Assembly: GCF_043555985.1 (NCBI RefSeq)
Contig: NZ_JBIGIC010000002.1
Span: 186,001 to 250,000 of the forward strand
Reading direction: 5' to 3'
DNA from: Pelomonas candidula
GTDB lineage: Bacteria; Pseudomonadota; Gammaproteobacteria; Burkholderiales; Burkholderiaceae_C
Length of the DNA stretch: 64,000 nucleotides
Under the pieces are notes generated by a model. The model did no database searches. It was not told where the DNA came from and saw only the letters and a list, made by a program, of their open reading frames with translations. Shown here one piece after another: positions 53,182-62,226 of the stretch (position 1 is the first letter of the stretch; each line of letters opens with the position of its first letter). Made by a program: the position numbers and the translations under genes.

Positions 53182-53197
53182 GTAAAGAACTGTGAAA
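53182..53197. promoter_or_regulatory. CpxR-type box GTAAA-N5-GTGAAA
   Basis: GTAAA (53182-53186), five bases, GTGAAA (53192-53197), close to the E. coli CpxR consensus GTAAA-N5-GTAAA. It lies 72-87 bp upstream of the Spy/CpxP start and suggests autoregulation. Confidence 0.5.
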
Positions 53198-53255
53198 GCA
53201 AACAGGGAACGTTTTGCTTTTGGTGGAACGCCGCCCACTCCGCCACGAAAACCCG

Positions 53256-54920
53256 TTACTTGATGGGCTTGAAACGCATGCGCTTCGGGCGCGCGCCTTC
53301 CTCGCCCAGACGCTTCTTCTTGTCGGCTTCGTACTCGTGGAAGTTGCCGTCGAAGAAGAACCACTGCGAGTCACCCTCGCAGGCCAGGATGTGCGTGCAG
53401 ATGCGGTCCAGGAACCAGCGGTCATGGCTGATGACCATGGCCGAGCCGGCGAACTCCAGCAGCGCCTCTTCCAGCGCGCGCAGCGTTTCGACGTCGAGGT
53501 CGTTGGACGGTTCGTCGAGCATCAGCACGTTGCCGCCCTGCGCCAGCGTCTTGGCCAGATGCAGGCGACCACGCTCACCGCCAGACAGCGAGCCGACGAG
53601 CTTCTGCTGGTCGTTGCCCTTGAAGTTGAAGCGGCCCAGATAGGCGCGGCTGGGCATGACGAACTTGCCGACGACGATGTTGTCGAGGCCGCCCGAGACG
53701 TCTTCCCACACGGTTTTGCTGCCGTCGAGGCTGGCGCGGCTCTGGTCCACGAAGGCCAGCTTGGCGGTCTTGCCGATCTTGACCGTGCCCGAGTCCGGCT
53801 GCTCCACGCCCTGGATCATGCGGAACAGCGTCGACTTGCCGGCACCGTTGGGCCCGATGATGCCGACGATGGCGCCGGCAGGCACCTTGAACGACAGGTT
53901 GTCGATGAGCACGCGGTCGCCGAAGCTCTTGGACACGCCCTCGAACTCGATGACTTCATTGCCCAGGCGGTCCGCCACGGGGATGAAGATTTCGTTCGTC
54001 TCGTTGCGCTTCTGGTATTCGACGTCGCTCAGTTCTTCGAAGCGGGCCAGACGCGCCTTGCTCTTGGCCTGGCGGCCCTTGGCGTTGGAGCGCACCCACT
54101 TGAGTTCTTCCTTCATCGCCTTGGCGCGGGCGTCCTCGGACTTCTGCTCCTGCTCCAGGCGGCGTTCCTTCTGGTCCAGCCAGTCGGAGTAGTTGCCCTT
54201 CCAGGGGATGCCGTGGCCACGGTCGAGTTCGAGAATCCACTCGGCGGCGTTGTCGAGGAAGTAGCGATCGTGGGTGATGGCCACGACGGTGCCGGGGAAG
54301 CGCTGCAGGAACTGCTCCAGCCACTCGACACTTTCAGCGTCCAGGTGGTTGGTCGGTTCGTCGAGCAGCAGCATGTCGGGCTTGCTCAGCAGCAGACGGC
54401 ACAGCGCGACACGACGCTTTTCGCCGCCGGACAGCACGCCGATGACGGCGTCCCACGGCGGCAGGTTCAGCGCGTCGGCAGCCAGTTCCAGCTGCAGGTC
54501 GGTGTTCTCGGAACCGGCGGCGGCGATGATGGCTTCCAGCTCGCCCTGCTCGGCGGCCAGCTTGTCGAAGTCGGCATCCGGCTCGGCGTAGGCCGCATAG
54601 ACCTCGTCCAGGCGCTTCTTGGCCGCCAGCACGCCGCCGATGCCTTCCTCGACGGCCTCACGCACGGTCTGCTCGGCGTTCAGCTTGGGCTCCTGCTCCA
54701 GGTAGCCGATCTTGATGCCGGGCATCGGCACGGCTTCGCCCTCGATCTCCTTGTCGACGCCGGCCATGATCTTCAGCAGCGTGGACTTGCCGGAACCGTT
54801 CAGGCCCAGCACGCCGATCTTGGCGCCGGGGAAGAAGGACAGCGAGATGTCCTTGAGGATGTGGCGCTTGGGGGGAACCGTCTTGTTGACACGGTTCATG
54901 CTGAAAACGTATTGCGCCAT
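53256..54920 (-). CDS. ettA: Energy-dependent translational throttle protein EttA
   Basis: 554-aa ABC-F ATPase that gates the ribosomal E site. Two nucleotide-binding domains: Walker A GLNGSGKST (about residue 40) and GPNGAGKST (about 357); signatures LSGGEKRRVALCRLL and LSGGERGRLHLAKTL; Walker B MLLLDEPTNHLD and VLMLDEPSNDLD. The linker (about 240-325) with KAMKEELKWVRSNAKGRQAKSKARLARFEEL is EttA-like. Start MAQYVFSMNRVNK; the longer frame has no support. Confidence 0.95.
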   Translation of the reverse strand: MAQYVFSMNRVNKTVPPKRHILKDISLSFFPGAKIGVLGLNGSGKSTLLKIMAGVDKEIEGEAVPMPGIKIGYLEQEPKLNAEQTVREAVEEGIGGVLAAKKRLDEVYAAYAEPDADFDKLAAEQGELEAIIAAAGSENTDLQLELAADALNLPPWDAVIGVLSGGEKRRVALCRLLLSKPDMLLLDEPTNHLDAESVEWLEQFLQRFPGTVVAITHDRYFLDNAAEWILELDRGHGIPWKGNYSDWLDQKERRLEQEQKSEDARAKAMKEELKWVRSNAKGRQAKSKARLARFEELSDVEYQKRNETNEIFIPVADRLGNEVIEFEGVSKSFGDRVLIDNLSFKVPAGAIVGIIGPNGAGKSTLFRMIQGVEQPDSGTVKIGKTAKLAFVDQSRASLDGSKTVWEDVSGGLDNIVVGKFVMPSRAYLGRFNFKGNDQQKLVGSLSGGERGRLHLAKTLAQGGNVLMLDEPSNDLDVETLRALEEALLEFAGSAMVISHDRWFLDRICTHILACEGDSQWFFFDGNFHEYEADKKKRLGEEGARPKRMRFKPIK

Positions 54921-55285
54921 GGCTAAAGGGCTCCGAGTGAATGAGATGAACGAGGACTGCCGAAGGCAGGCAATCGTTTGGCCGAAGGCAAAACGTACTG
55001 GGCCATGGGGCAAATCCTGTGAGGCTGAAATGGCGGCAGGCCCCGTGGAGGGCCTGCGATCGCGCTATTGTCGCCGCAATGGCGGACCGGGCATGACCTC
55101 GGTCACGGCCGCTTCATGGTGGGGCCGTTAGAATGGCCGCGAACGCCGCGCTCTCAGTCTTGCGCGGCGTTTCATTTTTCTGAGCCCCCGCACGCGGCCT
55201 GGCTTGCCCGAAGACTGGTGTCGCCGCCCGGCGGCACGGCGAGCCCCGGTGATTGTTGGCGTGCCCTCCCCTTTCCTAGGATTCG
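54921..55285. other. 365-bp divergent region between ettA and rhlE
   Basis: No credible gene. The part next to ettA has repeated CCGAAGGCA/GGCCGAAGGCAAAACG sequence (54959-54995) that partly mirrors the start of ettA (GCCTTAGC... not clearly functional). The rhlE side holds the -10-like element and hairpin listed separately. The remainder shows nothing recognisable. Confidence 0.5.
55129..55180 (+). promoter_or_regulatory. rhlE promoter -10 and 5'-end hairpin with T-rich tail
   Basis: TAGAAT (55129-55134) as -10, then a perfect 10-bp stem AACGCCGCGC (55142-55151), 10-base loop, GCGCGGCGTT (55162-55171), and TCATTTTTC. If transcription begins near 55141, the mRNA opens with this terminator-like stem about 105 bases before the rhlE ATG. 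The -35 is not clear. Confidence 0.5.
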
Positions 55286-56788
<1,503 letters not shown>

Positions 56789-56809
56789 GCACGCCGCTTC
56801 ATCGACGCG

Positions 56810-56842
56810 ACGGCCTGCCCTTCACGGGGCAGGCCGTTTTTT
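56810..56842 (+). terminator. Intrinsic terminator after rhlE
   Basis: ACGGCCTGCCC (56810-56820), short loop, GGGCAGGCCGT, then TTTTTT. It lies 23 bp before the SNF2 gene start. Confidence 0.92.
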
Positions 56843-56864
56843 CTTGGCTGATCTAATCCCGCGC

Positions 56865-59800
56865 ATGGCCCGCTCCCCGATCGACAACTCACTCAAGTTC
56901 CAGCTGCCCGACGGCAGCGTCGTCTCCGGCGAAGAGATGCTGCGTCGGGCACGCGATGGAGCCGCCGCACGAGCATCCGCCACCGAGCCGCCGCCCGAGG
57001 CCGACCTCCAGGCCCTGCTCGACGCCGTGCTGCTGCTGGGCGGCACCGCCAGCATCAACGCCGTGCTGCAGTGGCTGGCCATGACCGGGCGCCAGCGCGC
57101 CGACGGCAGCAGCTTCGACCACTATTCGGTGCGTGACGGCTTGCAGGCCCTCGCGGCGCAGCAACGCGCCGAGTACCTGCAAGGCAAGGGCACGCACGTC
57201 GTGCTGGCCGACCATGCCGAACGCCTGCAAACCTTGCTGCTGGCTCCCGAGGCCGAGCACTACTGGCGCCAGCGCCTGTGGCTGCTGGGACCGGGCCGCG
57301 GCGACTGGCGCGAGCCCGTCGGCTGGGTCAGCTTCCGCCACCTCGACGACATGCGCACGGTGCTGCGCCTGATGCTGTACACCGGCATGCCGGCCGCCCA
57401 GTTCCACGAACTGCTCGCCACGCGGCTGACCGAGCTGAGCGACCCGATGCTGGCGGCAGAGGCCCTGGTCACCCCTTGGTTGCCCGGCCTGCTGTCGCAG
57501 ATCGACCCCGAGCTGCGCGACGTCACACTCGGCCTGCTGCTGGACACCCTGCCCGCCAGCCATCCGGTGCGCGCGGAGCTGCGCGCCTGGCTGCTGGCCC
57601 ACACCGGCGAGCTCAGCATCTCCATGCGTGCCCGCCTGGCCGAGGCGGATCTGCATGCCCTGCAGCTGGACCGCGCGGCGCAACTGCAGCACGGCCTCGA
57701 AGGTCCCGGCATCACGCTGCTGGCCGCCACGCGCGCCCTCGTCGCCGGCCGCTGGGCCGAGGCAGCCACAGGCTTCGAGACCGCCATCAAGGCCATCCAC
57801 ACCGCCAGCCGCAGCCGCCGCAATGCGCTGCCGCTGGACACGGCACGGCTCTACCTGCTCGCGCTGCTGGCCCAGGACGACCCCAAGGCCTGGGCGCAGG
57901 CGCGCAAGTACGCCGTCGCCGAGTCCGGCAGCCGCAGCCCCACTGCCTACGAGGCCTGGGGGCTGTGGGCGCACGGCATCGGCGTCCGGCTCGGCGAGGA
58001 CAGCTTCCTCGAAGCCGCCTTCGTACCCCACGCGCCGGGCGATGCCGCGCCCGCCGACCGGCTGCTGCTGTGCGCCTGGCTGGGCAAGCCCGCGCCCGGC
58101 TGGACGCCCGAGCTGGGTGCCGACCTGCTGGCCCACCTGAGGCCCGAGCAGGCCTTGCTGGCCGAATACGTCGATGCCGCACTGCACCGGCTGCAACTCG
58201 GTGGCGCCGAGCCTACGCACGCCACCAACATGCTCAGCCAGCCGCGCCCGGCGTGGCGCGACGCGCTGGCGGCCATCACCAGCATCAGCGACGACGGCAA
58301 GCCTGCCGGTGGCGCCGCCAAGGCCGAGCTGGCCTGGCAGCTCAAGCTCGACGCTGCCGGCCGCGTCCACACGCTCGAGCCGCTGGAGATGACCACGGGC
58401 GCACGCGGCGGCGTCAAGTTCAAGCCCGTCACGCTGGCCAAGCTGAAGAAACAGGGCGCCCAGCGCAGCCGCGACAACCTCGTGCTGCGCCACATCGAAC
58501 GCGACGCCTGGGCCGGCGTGCACGACCTGCGGCTGGACGTGAGCCAGGCTCTGGTTGCGCTGATCGGTCACCCGCACCTGATGCTGGCCGACGCGCCGGG
58601 CCAGTGGGTGGAGCTGGCCGAGGGCCTGCCCGAGCTGGAGGTGCGGCGCGTCGAGAACGGCGGCACGACCGCGTTCAAGTTCCATCTGCACCCGCCGCTG
58701 ATCGCCGCCGAGCCGCCGCACGCCGGCGCGCTGTTTGGCGCCCAGGCCGAAGCCGAGCGCGAGCGCCGCAACGCGCAACGCGTCGTGATCGAAGGCCCGG
58801 GCCGCGCGCGGCTGATCCGCATCACGCCGACGCAGCGCCGCGTCGCCGAGCTGGTGGCGCAGGGCTGGCAGGTGCCGGCCGACGCCACCGCCGAGCTGGG
58901 CAGTGCGTTGCAGGTGCTGACGGGCCACTTCCAGCTGCACTCCGACGCCGAGGCCGGCCAGCGCGTGGCCGGCGACAGCCGCCTGCACGCCCGCCTGACG
59001 CCGCAGGGCGACGGCCTGCAGCTGCTGCTGGTGGCCCAGCCCTTCGGCGACTTCGGCCCCGCCGTCACGCCGGGCCAGGGCCGTGAGCGGCTGATGTGCC
59101 TGCACGAGGGCGTGAGCCTCGCCACCGAACGCGACTTGACCCTTGAGGCCCGACACCGCGCCGACGTCATCGCCGCCCTGCCCTTCCTGGACCCCGAGCA
59201 GCCGCCCGACCAGCCCTGGCTGCTGGACAATGCCGAGGAGGCGCTGGCCGCCGTCGAGCGCCTGCCCGGCCTGCCCGGCATCGCCGCGCTCGCCTGGCCC
59301 AAGGGCAAGCCGGTGCGCGTGCTGCCGGTCGATGGCGCGGCCGTGCAGATCTCGGTCAGCAGCAGGCGCGACTGGCTGGCCGTCAACGGCGAGGCCCGCG
59401 TCGACGAAGGCCGCGTGCTGGGCCTGCAGGAGCTGCTGGCGTTGAGCCGCACCAGCCAGAGCCGCTTCGTGCGGCTGGCCGAGGGGCATTACCTGGCGCT
59501 GTCCGAACAACTGCGCCAGCAGCTGCGCGACCTGGACGCGCTGGGCCAGACGAAGAAGGGCGAATTGCAGCTGCCCCTGGCCAGCGCGGCCTGGCTGGAG
59601 CAAGGCCTGACCGGTGTGCAACTGGCGGGCGACACCGCCTGGCAGGACCGCGTGGCGAGGCTGATGGCCGCCGCCGCGCTGCAGCCCCAGCCGCCGAAGT
59701 CGCTGCGCGCCGAGCTGCGCGGCTACCAGGCCGAGGGCTTCGCGTGGATGAGTCGCCTCGCTGCCGCCGGCTTCGGCGCCTGCCTGGCCGACGACATGGG

Positions 59801-61091
59801 CCTGGGCAAGACGGTGCAGACGCTGGCGCTGCTCATCGAGCGCAACGCGCTCGGCCCGGCGCTGGTGCTGGCGCCGACCTCGGTCTGCGGTAACTGGGCG
59901 GCGGAGTGCGCCGCCTTCGCACCGGGGCTGAACGTGCAGGTCTACGCCGATGCCGCCGACCGCGCCGCGCTGCTGCAGGCCGCCGGTCCGGGCGACGTCG
60001 TCGTGGCCAGCTACGCGCTGGCGCAGATCGATGCCGACGGCTTCGCCGCGCGGCGATGGGCCAGCCTCGTGCTGGACGAAGCCCAGGCGCTGAAGAACGC
60101 AGCCACCAAACGGGCGAAATCGGTGGCCGAGTTCGACGCCGACTTCCGTCTGGCGCTGTCCGGCACGCCGGTGGAGAACCGGCTGGCGGACCTGTGGTCC
60201 ATCATGAACCTCGTCAACCCGGGCCTGCTGGGCTCGCCGCAGCAGTTCACGGAGCGCTTTGCCAGCCCGATCGAGCGCCAGCAGGACGCACCCACCCGCG
60301 CACGGCTGCGCCGCCTCGTCGCACCCTTCCTGCTGCGCCGGACCAAGGCCCAGGTGCTGCAGGATCTGCCGGCCCGCACCGAGATCGTCCACCGCGTGGA
60401 GCCGACCGAGCAGGAGCGGCACTTCCTTGAAGCGCTGCGCCGCGATGCGCGTGCCAGCGTCGCTGCTGCCGCAGCCGACCCCGAGCGTGGCGCCCAGATG
60501 CAGGTGCTGGCCGAGCTGATGCGGCTGCGCCGCGCCGCCTGCGACCCGCGCCTGGTGTCGCCCGAGCTAGGCCTGGTGGGCAGCAAGATGGCCGAGTTCG
60601 AAGCCATCGTGCGCGAGCTGGTGGCGGGAGGCCACAAGGCGCTGGTGTTCAGCCAGTTCACCGACTACCTGGACCTGCTGGCCGAGCGCGTCATGCAGAT
60701 GGGCCTGCCCTTCCAGCGGCTGGACGGCAGCACGCCGCAGGCCGAACGCACCAAGCGCGTCGCGGCTTTCCAGCGGGGCGAAGGCGAGGTCTTCCTGATC
60801 AGCCTGAAGGCCGGCGGCTTCGGCCTGAACCTGACCATGGCGGACTACGTGCTCATCGTCGACCCGTGGTGGAACCCCGCTGCCGAAGACCAGGCCAGCG
60901 GCCGCGCCCACCGCATGGGCCAGCAGCGGCCGGTGACCGTCTACCGCCTCGTGACGGCCGGCTCGGTGGAGGAGCGCATCATCGAGCTGCACCGCGACAA
61001 GCGCGGCCTGGCCGAGGGCATGCTGGAGGGCGACGGTCAGGTGGCGCCGCTGGACGCGGCAGCGCTGGCCGCGCTGCTGGAGGATGACTGA
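56865..61091 (+). CDS. SNF2-family DEAD/DEAH-box helicase with a large uncharacterised N-terminus
   Basis: 1408 aa. ATG start MARSPIDNSLKF preferred over a TTG seven codons upstream. The C-terminal 450 residues are a SNF2 motor: Walker A DDMGLGKTVQT (about 976-986), LDEAQALKN (about 1068), SGTPVENRL (about 1098), HMGQ-type RAHRMGQQRP (about 1346). The first 930 residues have no recognised motif; Leu/Ala-rich helical repeats and a beta-rich region resemble the helicase-associated part of long bacterial SNF2 proteins. Such proteins are widespread and not necessarily defence genes. The stop is 48 bp from the antitoxin start. Confidence 0.9.
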   Translation: MARSPIDNSLKFQLPDGSVVSGEEMLRRARDGAAARASATEPPPEADLQALLDAVLLLGGTASINAVLQWLAMTGRQRADGSSFDHYSVRDGLQALAAQQRAEYLQGKGTHVVLADHAERLQTLLLAPEAEHYWRQRLWLLGPGRGDWREPVGWVSFRHLDDMRTVLRLMLYTGMPAAQFHELLATRLTELSDPMLAAEALVTPWLPGLLSQIDPELRDVTLGLLLDTLPASHPVRAELRAWLLAHTGELSISMRARLAEADLHALQLDRAAQLQHGLEGPGITLLAATRALVAGRWAEAATGFETAIKAIHTASRSRRNALPLDTARLYLLALLAQDDPKAWAQARKYAVAESGSRSPTAYEAWGLWAHGIGVRLGEDSFLEAAFVPHAPGDAAPADRLLLCAWLGKPAPGWTPELGADLLAHLRPEQALLAEYVDAALHRLQLGGAEPTHATNMLSQPRPAWRDALAAITSISDDGKPAGGAAKAELAWQLKLDAAGRVHTLEPLEMTTGARGGVKFKPVTLAKLKKQGAQRSRDNLVLRHIERDAWAGVHDLRLDVSQALVALIGHPHLMLADAPGQWVELAEGLPELEVRRVENGGTTAFKFHLHPPLIAAEPPHAGALFGAQAEAERERRNAQRVVIEGPGRARLIRITPTQRRVAELVAQGWQVPADATAELGSALQVLTGHFQLHSDAEAGQRVAGDSRLHARLTPQGDGLQLLLVAQPFGDFGPAVTPGQGRERLMCLHEGVSLATERDLTLEARHRADVIAALPFLDPEQPPDQPWLLDNAEEALAAVERLPGLPGIAALAWPKGKPVRVLPVDGAAVQISVSSRRDWLAVNGEARVDEGRVLGLQELLALSRTSQSRFVRLAEGHYLALSEQLRQQLRDLDALGQTKKGELQLPLASAAWLEQGLTGVQLAGDTAWQDRVARLMAAAALQPQPPKSLRAELRGYQAEGFAWMSRLAAAGFGACLADDMGLGKTVQTLALLIERNALGPALVLAPTSVCGNWAAECAAFAPGLNVQVYADAADRAALLQAAGPGDVVVASYALAQIDADGFAARRWASLVLDEAQALKNAATKRAKSVAEFDADFRLALSGTPVENRLADLWSIMNLVNPGLLGSPQQFTERFASPIERQQDAPTRARLRRLVAPFLLRRTKAQVLQDLPARTEIVHRVEPTEQERHFLEALRRDARASVAAAAADPERGAQMQVLAELMRLRRAACDPRLVSPELGLVGSKMAEFEAIVRELVAGGHKALVFSQFTDYLDLLAERVMQMGLPFQRLDGSTPQAERTKRVAAFQRGEGEVFLISLKAGGFGLNLTMADYVLIVDPWWNPAAEDQASGRAHRMGQQRPVTVYRLVTAGSVEERIIELHRDKRGLAEGMLEGDGQVAPLDAAALAALLEDD

Positions 61092-61093
61092 GA

Positions 61094-61114
61094 CTGAATT
61101 TGGTCTATATTCAG
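61094..61114. promoter_or_regulatory. Toxin-antitoxin operator over a -10 element
   Basis: Inverted repeat CTGAAT (61094-61099) and ATTCAG (61109-61114) brackets TTGGTCTAT; TATATT at 61106-61111 is a likely -10. A dyad over the -10 fits autorepression by the Phd-type antitoxin. Confidence 0.55.
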
Positions 61115-61138
61115 GCCACCCCTCTCAACGGTGCCGAC

Positions 61139-61408
61139 ATGCTCACCGCCCAAGTCAAACCCATCAGCTACCTCAAGAGCCACGCAGCCAGCATCGCCAA
61201 CGACATCGCCGAATCCGGCGAGCCGTTGCTGATCACGCAAAACGGCGAGGCACGGCTGGTCGTCATGGACGTGCATGCCTACGAACGGCAGCAGGAGACG
61301 CTGGCCCTGCTGAAGCTGCTGTCGCTGGGCCAGCGTGACATCGCCGCCGGGCGCGGGCGCGATGCCGACGAGGTGTTCGCCGACCTTGAAAAGGGCGACG
61401 TCGCATGA
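61139..61408 (+). CDS. Phd/YefM-family antitoxin
   Basis: 89 aa from MLTAQVKPISYLKSHAASI. The N-terminal DNA-binding domain has GEPLLITQNGEARLVVMDVHAYERQQETLALLKLL, close to Phd/YefM; the C-terminal tail (RGRDADEVFADLEKGDVA) would wrap the toxin. Its stop overlaps the toxin start (ATGA). A longer frame from 61100 is not favoured because it would cover the operator. Confidence 0.9.
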   Translation: MLTAQVKPISYLKSHAASIANDIAESGEPLLITQNGEARLVVMDVHAYERQQETLALLKLLSLGQRDIAAGRGRDADEVFADLEKGDVA

Positions 61409-61731
61409 GGGTCGTCTTCCTGCCCGGCGCCGAGCAGGACCTGCAGGACATTCGCCGCTACGTGCTGAAGAAGTTCGGCGCGCCGGCCTGGACCGACACG
61501 CTGACCCGGCTGCGCGTCACGGTCGACACGCTGAGAGCCTTCCCGCTGTCGGGCGCAGTGCCCGACGAACTCGCCGAACTCGGCAGCGAGCGCTACCGCC
61601 AGCTCGTCTCGGGCAAGAACCGTGTCATCTACGAGCCGACGGCAGATGTCGTCTACATCCACATCGTCTGCGACCAGCGCCGCGACCTGCGCGGGCTGCT
61701 GAGCCGGCGCCTGCTGCAGGTGCTGCGCTGA
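61405..61731 (+). CDS. RelE/ParE-family toxin
   Basis: 108 aa. MRVVFLPGAEQDLQDIRRYVLKKFG and YRQLVSGKNRVIYEPTADVVYIHIVCDQRRDLRGLLSRRLL match ParE-type folds (LVxGxRVIY and the terminal RRD). Whether it acts as gyrase poison (ParE) or mRNA interferase (RelE) cannot be told from sequence. Coupled to the antitoxin by ATGA. Confidence 0.9.
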   Translation: MRVVFLPGAEQDLQDIRRYVLKKFGAPAWTDTLTRLRVTVDTLRAFPLSGAVPDELAELGSERYRQLVSGKNRVIYEPTADVVYIHIVCDQRRDLRGLLSRRLLQVLR

Positions 61732-61743
61732 TCGACCCTGGGT

Positions 61744-62160
61744 TCAGTAGATCGTCAGCACCGAGAAGTCGAGATGCGTGTGCCAGGCCCAACCGCCACG
61801 TCCTGAGCCGCTGCGCGCCATCGTCTTCGTGCCGGACAACGTGGCCGTCGGCGCCAGCGTGTATTCCAGGTCGAACACCTCGCGGTAGAGCGTGTTCACC
61901 AGCACGGTCGATGTGGCCTGGGTGACGGTGTAGGCAGTGTCATCCACCGTCAGGAACAAGGCCGATTGCGGCGCCACGACGATCTTCATCGCATGCGTCG
62001 CAGCATCGGTGTAGCGGCAGACGGTGTTGGCGACATTGCAGCCCAACGGCTCCAGCGCCGTGAAGGGGCTGGGAGCGGCCGTCGTCAGCGCAATGGCGGT
62101 CTGGGCCTGCGCCGCCGTGCAGAGCACCAGTCCACCGAGAAGCGTGAGCAGAGTTTTCAT
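61744..62160 (-). CDS. Small secreted hypothetical protein
   Basis: 138 aa with signal MKTLLTLLGGLVLCTAAQAQ. The mature part (about 118 aa) is Thr/Ala-rich with two Cys (LGCNVANTVCRYTD) that could form a disulfide, and predicted beta-strands ending DFSVLTIY. No family recognised. It is convergent with the toxin gene and lies 66 bp downstream of the molybdopterin dehydrogenase gene. Confidence 0.65.
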   Translation of the reverse strand: MKTLLTLLGGLVLCTAAQAQTAIALTTAAPSPFTALEPLGCNVANTVCRYTDAATHAMKIVVAPQSALFLTVDDTAYTVTQATSTVLVNTLYREVFDLEYTLAPTATLSGTKTMARSGSGRGGWAWHTHLDFSVLTIY

Positions 62161-62226
62161 GGCGATGTCCCTGGTTTGGAAAGCCGATGCCGCCGTTCCG
62201 GGGTGGCGGTTGACCCGAGAGAAACC

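Noticed and set aside
56889..60422. 1177-residue minus-strand frame opposite the SNF2 gene
   Set aside because: Shadow frame with Gln/Gly/Arg-rich content; helicase motifs are only on the plus strand.
56865..61731. Defence island made of the SNF2 helicase and toxin-antitoxin pair
   Set aside because: No nuclease, methyltransferase or known DISARM/Zorya partner is adjacent, and long SNF2 proteins are common housekeeping genes in this group.
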